In this document: in pieces, positions 14,919 to 28,557 of the stretch
How positions within the stretch are numbered: the stretch's first letter is position 1
How the letters are laid out: every line of letters starts with the position of its first letter
Notes under the pieces: generated by a model
The model's input: only the letters and a program-made list of their open reading frames with translations
Database searches by the model: none
What the model was told of the DNA's origin: nothing
NCBI RefSeq assembly: GCF_048771995.1
Contig: NC_133033.1
Location: 3,038,501 to 3,102,500, forward strand
Source: Taeniopygia guttata
Taxonomy: Eukaryota; Chordata; Aves; Passeriformes; Estrildidae
DNA length: 64,000 nucleotides
Direction: 5' to 3'
Made by a program: the position numbers and the translations under genes

Positions 14919-16084
14919 GTATATTTATATGTAATATATATAAATGTAGGTTATTCCTGCAGTTAGGTCAAGACTCCTTTTGAATTTATAATAGTGCATG
15001 TAATAGAAGGGATAGCAAATCTTGTTTGACTTAGATTTCTTGGCAGTCATTTCTTAAAGTATTTTCCCCCTATTTCTTCATTTTATTCATTTACAACAAC
15101 AGAAACAGAAGACTTTTGAAAATGTTTGAGACTCATTAAAATATTACATCTTAATCCATCTATTTTTTTTAATATCCTTTAGAAGAGAATGTTTGCAAGT
15201 GTGTCAGGGTACACAAGGACCTTTTAAAAAAGTGTTTGTAATATTGCTTTCAGACTTTTGTACATTGAAAATGCCTTAATGTTTTGTACATTAAATATGC
15301 CAACTGAAATTTGCAGCGAATTCTTACCTATGACTTTCTCCTGTAAACTTCATTGAACTGGATTATTGCTCACATACTTAGGTGTCTTGTTTACAGTAGA
15401 GTGCTGACAAGCTTTATGAATGGAACAACATCATTTAAAAAAGAAAATAACTTCAAATCCCTAAGGAAGAACAGTTTCCCAGCATTATAAGGCAGCATAC
15501 AATGTTCCCTCACCCTGAAGCCAACCTTTTCTTTGAGTTATTTTCAAGACAAGAAACAATATGATAACAACCTACAGAAACTTGGCAGGGTAATTAAATA
15601 ATCATTTTTTTTCCAATGCCCAATCAAGCCATAAGGTGAAAAATCACAAAGATGAGACAAATTTTATTTTGTCTTCATATGCACTGAGTGGTTTCAGAGA
15701 AATATCATTTTCTCACTGCAGGGAACCAGTGCTCACTAATAGCAGAGCCAAGCAAAATTTCTGAAAATTGTTACTGTAATGTTTACATAATGAGATCATA
15801 TTTTTTTCCCTTATGAAGTACAGGTGCAAAATCTAAGCACTTTGCTCCCAGAAGTGCAACTTTCCAGCCATTTCTTTCTTAAGTGGTCCTTGCAAATGTA
15901 ACCAGCCAGCTATTAATTGGCTATTGACAATCTTTGGAAATCTATTTTCTTTTTTAAATTTATTTTTTGCCCCTTGCAACCCTACCAATGCAAAAACCCA
16001 AACCTATCACTCAAAACCTTTCTGCTCTTTCATTTCCTTGCTCTCTTTTTTCTTCTTTTTTGAATTCCTATTTATTTTCTGAAG

Positions 16085-16185
16085 ACCAATAAACCTATCG
16101 AAGAGCATCTGCTGAACCCTTCGTGGAGAAGCAGACGTGGAAATCTTGCAAATGTAAAAGCCAGGAGTGGGTCAGACCCCAGATG
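16085..16185 (+). other. Orphan exon-like block with strong splice signals
   Basis: A long pyrimidine-rich stretch (about 16010-16080) ends in TTCTGAAG, and the 101-nt block ends at a near-consensus donor ATG|GTGAGT (16186). One frame is open across the whole block (TNKPIEEHLLNPSWRSRRGN and onward). A second frame is open over most of it. No family was recognised. It may be an exon of a long gene whose other exons lie outside the window, an exon of a non-coding RNA, or chance. Confidence 0.25.
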
Positions 16186-17013
16186 GTGAGTGTTTGCTCT
16201 TAACAAGGAAAGCCTTTATCCTCCAAAAGAAGGGAGGTAGCACCCTCTAGCACTGAGCCTTTGCTACCACTCCAATGACAGGCACTGCCAAACATAAATC
16301 AGAGTGATAACAGCCTCTACTGGGGATTCAGACCCACATTTTCCTGCATGGAAGATAAAATCTTTTCTGGTTCTTAATTCAATCACATACCCAACTGGCA
16401 ATCTTGCATATCAAAATGGGAATCCTGGGAGGCTGCTGGAATATGCAGATCAACAGAAGCTAATTAGCATTTACTTGCAGCCATCCTTAACTGATTGGCA
16501 GCACAGCTGTGGGGACCAAGCAGAACATGCTGAGTTGCATATTTGTATGGCCACCTGCCATTTGGTGGGATCCAAAATAGTGTAAACTACCACTTCACAA
16601 TAACTCAGTGACCTTAGTTTTGAAGTAATATTGAACAGACATATTTGGCTAAGTGTATAATTAGTGCTTATTTCACCTGACACACAGTTCAACAATAGGC
16701 TGTGCAGCAGTACCTTCCTAATTCGACATGTTGATGTCTTAATTGAGATTGACAACTTGTTAGAGAGGTACTGCATTTCCAACGCAGCCTGAGATCTACC
16801 CATCATCACCAGCTTCCCTGAGCATATGAAACAATGTGCTTTTGTGCCTTAAAACATATTCCAGCTATTCAGATCTGAACAATCAAACATGAGGGGAGCT
16901 CACTGATGAAAGCAACGGGTCCAGTTCTTGCAGGGTCTTTATGGGAGTAATTTTATTGCTTTGCTCCTGATATGTGGGGTATGACCCAGAAAATAAAAAT
17001 GTCAGGAAGCATA

Positions 17014-17015
<2 letters not shown>

Positions 17016-17045
<30 letters not shown>
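17016..17045 (+). repeat. A30 homopolymer, 18 nt after an AATAAA
   Basis: Thirty uninterrupted A follow AATAAA (16992-16997) by 18 nt. The spacing is like a polyadenylated transcript end, but no coding source was recognised upstream and no clear target-site duplication was seen. Confidence 0.9.
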
Positions 17046-17048
<3 letters not shown>

Positions 17049-20000
17049 AAAAAGCACACTTAACGTGAAAATGAAAGCTATTCCAAGTATTTACTGTAAA
17101 ATATTGAGAAGAGAGTGGTGCCTCCCAGGGTTAAGCAAGCAAAGATCTATAGCCTGATTGTCTCATCATCCTAATCTGGAAATCTGGGTTACCTGAACAT
17201 TGGGATACCTCTTTGCTTCCAGGCAAAAATATCAGAAGCAGATCAAACTTGTGTATCCATTGCAAACAAAATAGAAATTACCTCTGTCAATTGGCATGTT
17301 TGCTCATGGTGCCTGGATCGACTTGTAGCAACAAGAAATGTGATTCTGTTTTAGACTGCATGCCAGAAAAGTGAAAATAAATAAATAAATATATATAATC
17401 TGCATCTGATAAGTGATAAGAAAAGCATATCTAGGATTGCTGATACAGTGAAATATAATGAAATATACAGGCAGTGCTAGAATACTGGAAGATGTAGGAG
17501 TGTAACAATAGGTCAGAATGGAGTTCCTGCTTGTGTGTTTCCAAAAGGGGACCACAGCCTGTGAAATATGAGTCACTTCAATCAAAGCAATGTCCTCATT
17601 ATTCCTGTGTCACATATGGACAGGAGCAAGGCCTGGAGTTCTTTACCTGAGGAAATGCTAAAAAAAAAGATCCTGCTATGCCTTTCTGAGTGTGCTAGGG
17701 ATAAGTAGATTCAGAGATATTCTGGAGGCACACAAACACAAGGCATTTCATGTTATTGAGGCCCACACATTTAAGCACGTTCCTGATAATGCAAGAGAAG
17801 TGGCCAAGTTCAGAGCCCTCCTCTCTGTAGCCCTGTGAACCATGGAAGGTATGGATGGACAGAACCCACCAGGCCAGCAGGTCCAGGTGAGCTGCCTCTG
17901 CAGAAGTCATTCCAATAACTGCTTGATGCTTGCTCTTTGCCCCATTCTTCAGCACTGAATGTTGCAGCAGCTCTGTTCTTGAGCCCTGATGTGAAGGCTT
18001 TGCACAGAGAGCCCCAGAATTGCCTTGGCTTTCTTTCTGTGGCCACACTGAATCAAACCATCTGCCTCATTCAGCTACTGAAAGAGAAAAATCTAACTTG
18101 ACTACCCCAAAACCCTGCCAGATAAGCAAATACTTCTGAGCTAAGGCTTTGTAGGCAATTTACCTCTATTGCAATAAATTTTGCAATATGTAGTAAATAC
18201 TTCGAGGTGGTGTTGCCCAAAGGCAACTGAAGGTAGCAGAAATGCTCCTGTTGTCTTGGATGCGCTTTAATCACTGAAAATTGTCATGAAATTTTATACT
18301 TTTGTTTCTGGGCATAAACAGGGACACCCTCAAGTTAGGGAGATCATATTTGTCAAGGATCTTGCTCCTGCCCAGACAGATGTGGATTTCCTAGAAAGTT
18401 ACTTGGACACTGTCTTGTGAGGATCTGAGCAGGATTTGTAGCTGCTTAAATGTTGAGTGGAAGAGGTTTCAGCTGATGGGCAACTTGACAGCCCATTGAG
18501 CAGATTGCTGCAGCTCTGGGCTCTGTGCATTCATGCAAAGCCAGGAGCATTGGCTCCCAGGCACTGAGACTCCCATTCATCTGGGACTTCCAAGTTCCTG
18601 TCTCTGTATTATGCAACCAAGTGGAATTTTAATTGGAGACTTATCCAAATTGCCTGATAATTTTTCAAACCTTCTAAATTTCCTTCCTCTCCTTCCAAAT
18701 CAGAATGAAAACAAACTCCAGAATATTAAAATAATTCCCATGCCAGAATTCCATATCTTCATCCAAGTCTGCTTCTAAATTTGTGTCACAGTAGGGTTTG
18801 GGACTGAGCTGTGTCATATTGCATCATGCTGTGGGAATAACAGCCCGACATTGTTCATGCTCATCACAGTGACTTTTATGTTTAAAGATGATTGTAGCTC
18901 ATCTCCAGGTGTTCCTAGGGAATTCACTGACCCTGTGCTGTGTACCCCAGCCAGTTGTTTCTCTCACATTTTCACCAGAGCATGGCACTTGTACCACAAC
19001 TGTCCCACTGCCTTTCCAATAAAACTGGCTCTCACATAGGAAACTCAAGAGCTAAAGAAGCTTAAATATGATAAAAAGCTACTGGATCCTGCAGAGGACA
19101 GGCTGAGAAATACTTTGTGCCATCCCTAAAGCTGGAGAGGGGGACCCTGCTAGAATTAAAGAAAATTATGTTAGTGAAGAAAAGCACTCTACCTGTTCAG
19201 GAGCACATTCTGGAATTTCACTTAGTGGAAATGTCCATCTCTCACATCCAGGAGAGGTCTCATAAGCAGCAGGGCAGTTCATCCATCAGGCAGGCTCTGG
19301 GACACCCTTTCATTAGGATTTTTCCTGATCTGTGGTGATGATTAAATAGTCAATTGTAGCACTCCAGTTTGAAGCCTGTGCTGCAAGCAGCAGTGGGATG
19401 AAGTCCTCACTGAAGACTTTTGCTTCTCTTCCACTATGCAAAATAACAAAAAAGACTAATCTTAAAACTGCTCTTAATGAGTATAACCAAAATATTAACA
19501 GTAGTAAACAAGAATACATTTGCTCATAACTTGTCATATCAGTGTAATAAATTAAGCCAGAAACACATTAACATTTGACAGCTTAAACAATGCAGGAAAA
19601 AATACAAACCTCACAGGGACTATGTGAAGCATGTTGGCAGTTTAACAGACATTTTGAGATGTAGATACATATATCAACCTTTCTGAATTTAGTCTTGATA
19701 ACTCCTTTTCCTCTGTGTGCCAAAACACTGCCGTGTGAAGACTAATGAGTTCCAGATTTGTTTATCTTTGGTGGCTGAGGCAGATTCATGAGCCCCCTGA
19801 ACCTATTTTACAGCGGCCCTGTGATACCAGTGTGCAACGCCAGAGGCAGAAACGTCTCTTTTATGCTGATGGATACATGAGATCTTCTAAGAGAGATGTG
19901 CTTGGCCATCTGACACAAGAGATCATGTCAGATGTGTTCTGGATGATCTATATGAGTGAAATGTCCTGCCTGTTATCTTTCATATTTGTTTTATGTTTAT

Positions 20001-20334
20001 GTTCAGAGGTGCAATAACAAATGTTCAGAATAAATCTTGCATATGAAATAAGGAGTATTATGTCTTACAGCAAGGCTTTGTGTTGTGTACTCACCAGATT
20101 TTCATATGGCTGATTGTGTTTCCCAAATTCTTTTATGTTTATATTGTGAGCTCTCAAGTAAACATCATAGATCAGGAAGGCCTTGGGCCACCTAAGTGAA
20201 ACTGCTTCCTTTTGATTTTCCCATATTGGAGCTCTACTGATTTGTTTTGTTCCTTAGAATTTTGGGGTTTTATTACTCAGGGAATTTTGGTGTTTCAATG
20301 TTTGCCTTTGTTAAGACGTAGCCATATTAGGGGT

Positions 20335-20392
20335 AATGATTCTACTTGATAATCTGAGAGGTCTTTTCCAACCTTAATGTTTCCATGATTAT
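20335..20392 (+). mobile_element. Short diverged CR1-like 3' tail
   Basis: ATTCTACTTGATAATCTGAG, AGGTCTTTTCCAACCTTAAT and TTCCATGATTAT match the last roughly 60 bases of CR1 (gatgatcttaaaggtcttttccaacc...attctatgatt). Upstream the similarity fades. Confidence 0.75.
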
Positions 20393-23300
20393 ACATCTTT
20401 ATTGAAGTTAAAATACAACATTTTGAGTAGCCTTTTGTGAAAGCAGAGCAGAGCATTTTCCTGCTGCAAGTCCAAGCCGGTGATTTCTTTGTGGACTAAT
20501 CTTTGCTCAGTTCTAAAGAGAGGGGATGGTTTTGACCTATTTTCCCCTCAAACCCATGGCTGGTTTTCATCTCTTGACAGGACAAAGGTGGTGCAAAGGC
20601 ACCTGGAACAACTTGAAGCAGAGAATGTCGCTATGGTGGATCAGCCTCTCCTGCCCTGGGTCTGCCCAGGGACACAAGGGACAGCCAAGGCACGTGCACA
20701 GGGATAGCTGTGGGTATCAGACAGCAAATTAAAACAACTCTGATGAACACTTCACTTTCTGCCTCCAGATTTCTTATTCATTATTAGCAATGTAGCAGAG
20801 GATCTAATGTACCCTTACCATAGTTACGGTCCAAAAATAACATTTTTTCCTCGAATTTGAATGTGGTGTACATGTTTAAGTAACTTTGCTGATGATTTTT
20901 TTCCTGTTTTAACAGATGTATTTTGACTAACTACTTCTGCAGAGCAATTCCTTCTTTAGCAGAGACTGCTCTGTGTCCTCTTTCTTCTAAGTAATATTTT
21001 TTCAGAATTTTTAACTGGTGGGGACAGGTAATTTATATTAAATAAGCAGCAAGAAAAGTCAATAATCCTCTATTTCCTCTATTCTGATTTGAAAATTATA
21101 AAATCCAAATACAACCAGAACCACAGCAGACTTTCTGTGCAATCATCATGGTACATAGCTGTGTCCCATGGAGGTGCAATGAATGCAGCTACCTGTACTG
21201 TGTGATTTTGGAAGGAAGAGTGAAGCAAGATTTGTTAGGAAAACTGCCTTCTGTATAGGGAGTATTTTGGGGGTTATTTGCAAGAGAAGCTTACTTGCTA
21301 TTTGAATATTTAATAAGTGATACAATGCCTGGACTATGCTTTTCTGGGAACTGGCCTTAAGCTCTTTTCAATAGCAATACTAAACCAAGGTCAAAATTTA
21401 TTGCAGAGTAAAATGAGGTAACAAATGCTTTTGGGGTTTCACTGTCCGTGGATCTCTGTGTTGTTTACCGTGTGCAGCACAATCCTATGACAGCCCAGCA
21501 CAGCCTGGAGCCCCCCCCACCCCCGTGCTGTGCAAGGGATGAACACATGGTGAGAGACAGTTCCTGGCCTGGAACATTTACAATCTAAATAGATGTGGCA
21601 GGTGAGAAGGGGATAATGGGGAATTTTTTTATAAATGGACATCTGATTTGTTGAGAGGGGGAATCCATTCAGCCGTGGGCAAGAATTTTGCCCACTCCAG
21701 GTGGTTGCTGAGCCTCCTCTCCCAGGTCATGCTGCTCTCTCTAGCTCTATTTCATGCCTGTAAAAGCAACCATTTAAGTTTGATTTTCTGAACAGAAGAA
21801 AAATGTACAAAGAAAAAAAAAAAGCCATCCCACATATGAACAGTAGTCCATTTCTGTACCATGAACCATGACTGTTCTTGCGCCAGTAAAAGCCAGACCT
21901 CCTCATAACATACCTTATAACCTGTTAATTATGATTTCCTTCTCTAACATTTGGATCACACTACTAAATATTTTTAAATATCTATATATGTGTTTTTTAA
22001 GCTGCTGGGTTTGGGTTACACCTTTTCCATATGCCCAACCCACACAATCCCATCAACGCTTTCACACACCAGTCAAACACTCTATATTTGTGTGAAACTC
22101 ACTGAAGGAAAAAAATTCCTATTACTACTACTACTAATACAAATTCATTTCTCACAACTATTAGTGTTTTGCTGAATGCCACTGAATGAATTTCCTGCAA
22201 TTCAATGTCTAACTTTTTATTGTGTTGATTCAGTGAAGATTTTTGATTTGTATTCATAATTATTCTGGTCCCATCACCACATGCCTTATTTTTTTTATGT
22301 TTTGTGTTTGACAAAGCTCCCTCTACAAAACTTAATCACTTTCTGTTTGAGCAATCCCCGAATACATTTTTACATTCTGTTGTTACTGGGAATGATGTTC
22401 TGAAAGTTGATATACATTGCAACAGCAGGTGTTAAGGCAGGCAAGTAGGGAACAAAAGCTCTTAGAGCATGAAAGAGTCTAATAATAGACAATTTGTTCA
22501 CCTGGCACTGGCTGCTTAAGCATTTGAGATGAGCTCATTGTTATTTGGCCATGAGCTTTCTTGGTCGTAGGGATGAAAATATGGAAAATCCAGGTTGTGG
22601 AAACAAAGGTCTGCTAATATTAGAACGGCACTAAATGGGGCATGATTGAGCTGGGGAGGTTGCAGGGTGAGCTGCGGGGTTTAAAGCAGTGAAACATTTC
22701 CATAACTAGGAAAGCAATCAATAACTCACAGTCCTGTCTGTTCTTGCAATAAAATTACATGTGTAAATGTTTTCAATAACTCTTCAACTGGACAAGCTGT
22801 TCAGAGCAGCCTTGCACTCAGAAGTGCAGCTCAAGATTTTTCCAGGCTTGTTGGAAACGTGGCTGTTAGTTAGGGAAGCTCCCCATGGCCAGCAGAGGTA
22901 GGCACGTTGGTCAGAATGGAATCATCCATCCTCAAAGTTAATTCCCAGCAAAGATCCTGCCAGAGCTGTGGGGCACTGCTGGGAGCACCACTGTGCCCCA
23001 CTGGAGTCCCAAGCATGAGGGATGCAGGGAGTGTGTCCAGACACAGAGCAGTGGGTGTGAGGAAGAGGATGCTGGTTCCTGGGAGCATATCAAATGCCTC
23101 CCTGCAGGCTGTTGGTGTTGGAAGAATTTGGGAAGATTTCTTTTCAAAAAGGGGAATGCACCCACTCTGGGGAAGCCTGGAGGAGAGCAGAGATGGCTCT
23201 GTGCTTGGCTGTGGCTCCTGTCCACTCCCCAGAAGACAAAGGGGAAGCTGTGCTTCAATTAAAGGGCAAAACTGTAGCTGAGTGTCCCTAAATCACCTCT

Positions 23301-26300
23301 CTTTGGCATGTACCCTGTCTCTAGAAGAGGGCCATGCATGCTCCCCCAGAATAGACAGCAAAATAAGCATACTTTACTCAGAGGTGCAATTTCACATTCT
23401 TCTTTTCATGTTCTTTTCACATTATTCTAAAATTTAGGAAGTTGTGTTAATTATGTATACCATTAATTGTTGGTTTTGCTTTCTGAGAGCAAAAATCCCT
23501 CAGATTTTTTAATTCTCTTTGATTTCCAAAGGAAATGCCACAGGACCCTGTTCCAATTTACCCCTCTAAGCCATTCACGCAGTTGTTTGCTTGGCTCTCA
23601 AGGAGATTAAAGGATGAGGGGACTATAAATGCTACTGGATTTCTTTCCTTAGGCAGTCTGTGGAGACGAATCCTGCGTCAGCAGTCACAACTGGTGAGCT
23701 CCCTCTTGGCTTCAGTTCTACTAAAACTTCACTTTATCTTCATGAAGTCAGGTTGACCTTCTAGTTTGGTTGTTAATCAAAAGTCTCAATTCCTCAATAT
23801 TACGGGTTCAGTTTCCAGGAAACACTAATCTTACAATCTTTACAATCACTGTAGGTCAATGAGCGCCCACACCATGCAGTGCATTGGGCTCATTTTCCAA
23901 ACCATCACAGTTCGGGCACATTTTGGGCCAAAAGCCACCTTCCTAATAAGCTTAAACTGTAGTGGATTGACAGTTGTGTTGCTGTCACACCAGTGGTATT
24001 CATCAAGTATTGCAAACATTTATGGCCAAGTTAAGCTCATGCAACAAGACATCAACATAATCCTACACCACCCCCCCCAAAAAAATCATAACTAGAATAC
24101 TTGGATACTGATGATGCTAATAAATGTTTAACAAGTAGGCAATGTGTAAAAAATATATATAAGTGTCTAATACCTCATCCTTTGAATAATCAATATGCTG
24201 GAGAATTTTGTCAGCATTTAGCAATCAGTTCATGGATTCCTTGACCAGAGCAGTTGTGCAGGCACAGCTTTAGTGCCAGTGTGCAGCTCTGTTTGCCTCA
24301 TACATGTATCATTGAAATGTCAAGGACCAAGGAGTTATTTACTTCACATCAGTTGTTTTTGTTCCCCATTCACTTTATTTTTCCTTTGGAAATGTCAGCT
24401 GGAATTTGGCATGTAAGGGTTTAGGTATCTGAAGGGAGGCCACAGCACTGAGCACAGATTGATTTTTTCCTTGCTAAACTCCCCCCTTTGCATTCCAGCC
24501 TGACAAAGTTTTGTTGGAGTTACTCAGTACATAGATAACTAAGTGGTTTAAATACTAATTAAAATATATGATGTTTAACTGTTGGCTTATGCCATTTGTT
24601 TATGATGGAAGACAGCAAAGAAGCAGGATCATCTATTATAATTATCAGTTGAGTATTTCTTTTCATCTCTTCCTATCCAAGCAATAAGTATGTCCAGGCA
24701 CTGACTTGGTTCTTGTAAACACCCTTGTTTCCAACAGAATTTCTTCCTGCACCTTTCCTTTGTCTTATCTTTCAATTCACCCTGAATCTACCTTAAAACA
24801 ATACATTTCAAGTTCCTTCTCTTTTTTTTAGACTTGGAAAGTTCTGTTGGAATTGTTTCAGGTCAGCAAGCTTGCTGCCCTGGTCTCAGTATGCAGAAGT
24901 GTGTTCCCATTAATCAAAGGAAAAGTTGAGTAAAGTGGTACAATCCACATTCTCATTTTGAAAAATTAAAAGGCAGTATAATTATTAAAAGGCAGTTCTG
25001 CTAAATGTTTTCTGATGGAGGGAGAACTGGGACACACTACACTGTCCAATGACTTTGCCAAAGTTACGACACCAAGAGACACAATAAATGAATGTATAAA
25101 TAGTAATTATTCTGAAAGGGGTAGTCATAAATCACAAAGTGAGTTGCAGGAGCTTTCTTTCTTGGTGATACTTAAAATGTGATCTATGTTAAATTAAAAG
25201 AAAATCAGATTTTCTCTTTTGGTTGTGTTGAAATTATTTAGAAACCTGAAATGCAATTTCCCTGAAGCAGAATCCTATACAAACTATGAAGATCTGCAGT
25301 AAACATTAGACCAAGGTTTACAAAAGGAGGAGTTTATTGAAGAGTACAAACCAGCAATTTGTTGGAGTAAAAGGTTATTAATCATACTACACTTAGGGTT
25401 AGCAAAGCTCTGGCCTTGAATCAGCAACGCACTACAAAAAATTGAATCACTCCGGTAAGAACAAATAAGTTGCTCTGTGAAGTTCTGCAATGGATCTCAA
25501 AAGACCTTTTCCCTTGCAAAACAGCCCCCAGTTGTCATGAAAAATGATCCTTGTATTTGTTGTGATCATTTTTCAGCAGAATTTGACCCGTCTCATGCTG
25601 TCTGTAGAAATTTTCCCAGGGCTGATCCACAGTGCTCATGTGGAGAGGTTACCTGCAGATCACCACTTCCCTTTCTTCCCTGAACAGCATCTGTCTTAAC
25701 ATGTACACAGTTCAGGAAGCAGAACTGCTGAAAACTTGGAACCTGAAGAGTTTTCAGGACAGCTGACAGTTTGAGGACCTTATCAAAAGGTGTTTCTTCC
25801 TAAGAGCTGGGGTCATACAGATGTGACCCTGCAGAACTGATCCCACTCTGGTTTAAGTGCCAGACCAGACACAGCATTCATAGGGCACTTTGAAGCCTGG
25901 GTCCAGAAATCCTCTAGCCACTTCCCTGTCCTCTTCCAGGGGCCTCTCCATGACCAAGTGTCTGCTGTGCCTACAGCTGTAGTCTGTAGGTTGACTTCAC
26001 TAGCTGCAATTCCCTGTAATAACATCAGGAAGTAGACCCTTGATAAGACTTGGAAACAGGGACTGGCTCAATTATGCAGCTATGTGACCTTATTTTATTT
26101 GCTTTGGTTTCACAGTCTGCCTCTTGTCCTGCTGCTTGTTTGTCACACTCCCTTGTGCTCTGGTTTAGATCAAATGGGTTCTCTTTCTGTTTGTGTAGCT
26201 CAAGATATGCAGACACCCCAGGAAAACAGCCTGGGGTCTTGAAAAACAAAGATTTGCTTAGGGAAGGACAGTTTTGGAAAGGCAGAGGGAGAAGAGGGAA

Positions 26301-26305
26301 CTTTG

Positions 26306-26570
26306 TCAATAGGATAAGAGGTGATGGTTTTAACCTAAAAGAGGGTTGATTTGGATTAGGTATAAGGAAGATGTTTTTTAAATGAGAGTGGTGAAGCATT
26401 GGAACTGGTTTTCCAGAGAAGCTGTGGCTGCCCTGTCCCTGAAAGTCGGTCAGATTGGAATGGTCTTGGTGCAACCTGGTCTAGTGGAAGATGTCCCTGA
26501 CCATGGCAGGGAATTAGACTGGATGAACTCAAAACATCCCTTCCAACCCAAGCTATTCTATGATTCTATG
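26306..26570 (+). mobile_element. CR1 LINE 3' end
   Basis: Runs from an AATAGGATAAGAGGTGATGG segment through GAGAGTGGTGAAGCATTGGA, CCAGAGAAGCTGTGGCTGCC, AACCTGGTCTAGTGGAAGAT and CATCCCTTCCAACCC to the terminal repeat CTATTCTATGATTCTATG. The 3' terminus is intact and the 5' end truncated. Open frames on both strands here belong to the repeat. Confidence 0.92.
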
Positions 26571-28321
26571 AAGAAAGTTGGCAGTCACAAGGGCACCAGG
26601 GTAAAAGTTGATGTAAACAGGACCTGATGCACCTCACCAGCCTTTTCATTACATGGCAAGAATTCCAAATGTCTCTAAGCAGGACATTGGGCATCAAGTG
26701 CCAGCCCTAAGAGAGGCTCTTCCAAGACTATTGTATTTTTGGTATTCTCATAAATCTGTAGTCATCAAGTGACAGTACTTTTGCTTGTTTTAAAAGATTA
26801 TTCTAAAAGAGTAGTGTGTCTCTTTTGCTGGGTGCCTAAACCCAATTATACAATGCAGGGACTCACAATGTTCAGGCAGCCCATCATATTTATTGATTCA
26901 CTTTCTGGTTTCATAACTCACTGTCATCAGACATAGTGACTTCCTCAGCAGCAGCCAAGAAGCTAACCTGACTCCCAGGCTGGCTGGTGCCAGGCAGAGA
27001 TTTCTGGAGTTCAGTGGCAGGAGTAGAAGCCATTGGTAATTTAGGAGTTAGATAAGGATGTTTCTTTTGTATAGCATGCAGGTCAGACATTGCCTGCTAG
27101 TAAATAGGTAATAAATAACAACTAATAGTGCAAGCTTCTTCCTATTTATTCTCTTATTCTGTATTCTGAGTCTCTCTGTTCCACAGGACAAATGACCTGG
27201 TTGGAAAGGCCACAGCCAGCTCTCCCTGCTGACTCCTGCTTCCTGTGCAAGTCTGTGGAATTGGTGCCTCAGGCCATCCTGATACCTGCAGGACTGCAGG
27301 TAAATCACTGCTGCCATCAGGGAACTCCCAGCCAACCTTGCTGTGTCCGTCTCTTGCCTATCTGTGTGGCTGACCTGGTCCTCAGCCAGGGATCATTCTC
27401 CAGCTGGGAATTTGGCTTTCTAGCAGCAATCTGCTCTTTTTGTGAGAGCAAGTAGTCAGGTATGTTTACCTTCTTCTTCATTTTTTTTCTCCTGTATTTT
27501 GTTTGGTTTATCCACCTTGTTAAATCTGGTTCAAAGGTAACTGTCAGAAGATTGATGCAATAAATTTCATGCTGTACCTGCAGTAAGCAAAGTTTTCTCT
27601 GCCAATTATTCATCCAGCTCCTGGAGTTTGGACAGATAGTTTGTATTAATAAAATATACACTAATATCAAAACATTTTTCAAGCCAAATCTATTAATTAT
27701 TTTTTCCATTATCTCCCTGGCTCTACACATGAATAAATGAAAAGAAACAGAGAAGACAGAGACATGACAAGATCTGTTATGTAAATTACTCTGTACATCC
27801 CGAACTATCTTCTGGGGCAGTGCTAACTAATTTATGACAGGTCACCCAATAGTTATTAATAAGTTATTAAATTGACATAAAATACATCTGGTAATACTTC
27901 TCAAATTAACAATACCGGACTCACAACTTGAACCAGCCTGTTTGGCAAAAGGGCCAAAAATCATGGCAATTTTCAAGCTCTATGTTCAGAAAATTGCATT
28001 TTTCTCTGTGTGTGAGTAGATGTGGAAGCCTTTTGTAATATCTGGGAAAGCTTCACCATTGCATTTCTTCACTGCATTTCCTCACCTGAAGGATTGGAGG
28101 AGCCACTTTGTGCCCTCCACTTGTGTATCCCACAAGGTATTGCAGATGCCAGTTTGTTCTGGGACATCTCAGTGACATTTTCCAGCTTCAGGATTTGACT
28201 AACTGCTTGAGCCTGACTTTGGGCACACTGAGTTTTCCAGAAGCATGAGCACAGATCTAAAAATCTCACTATCCTGGGTCCGTGGTTAAGATGTATGCAA
28301 TTACTGAAATTAAATTGACAG

Positions 28322-28557
28322 AGTAGGATTGGATAAAACAGTAGGAAGAAATTCTTCCCTGTGAGGGTGGTGAAGCCCTGCCACAGGTTGCCCAGAGAAT
28401 CTGTGAATGGATAACCCATCCCTGGAAAAATTCAAAGCCATACTGGATGGGGCTTGGAGAAATACGGGATAGTGGAAGGTGTGTCTGCCCACAGCAGGGG
28501 GCTGGAACAAGATGAGCGTGGTCACTTCCCATGCAAATCATTCCATAATTTTATGAA
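28322..28557 (+). mobile_element. CR1 LINE 3' end
   Basis: Shows GGAAGAAATTCTTCCCTGTG, GGGTGGTGAAGCCCTGCCAC, AGGTTGCCCAGAGAATCTGT, TCCCTGGAAAAATTCAAAGC, GGATGGGGCTTGGAG and a damaged 3' tail CATTCCATAATTTTATGA in place of ATTCTATGATTCTATGA. It is more diverged near the 3' end than the 26.3 kb copy. Confidence 0.88.

Larger units (their letters stand above)
1..16084. other. Gene-poor AT-rich stretch
   Basis: Apart from the CR1-like pieces near 2.9 and 5.0 kb, the compound tract at 4.5 kb and the AT-rich hairpin at 14.9 kb, I see no supported feature. The longest open frame (121-519, 132 codons) begins in a T-rich run and shows no recognisable motif. Confidence 0.6.

Noticed and set aside
19745-20017. 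90-codon + strand frame with a basic, protein-like centre
   Set aside because: No recognisable family, no exon borders, and ends in a hydrophobic low-complexity run.
26025-26474. 149-codon minus-strand frame
   Set aside because: Largely overlaps a + strand CR1 3' end and has no protein motif.
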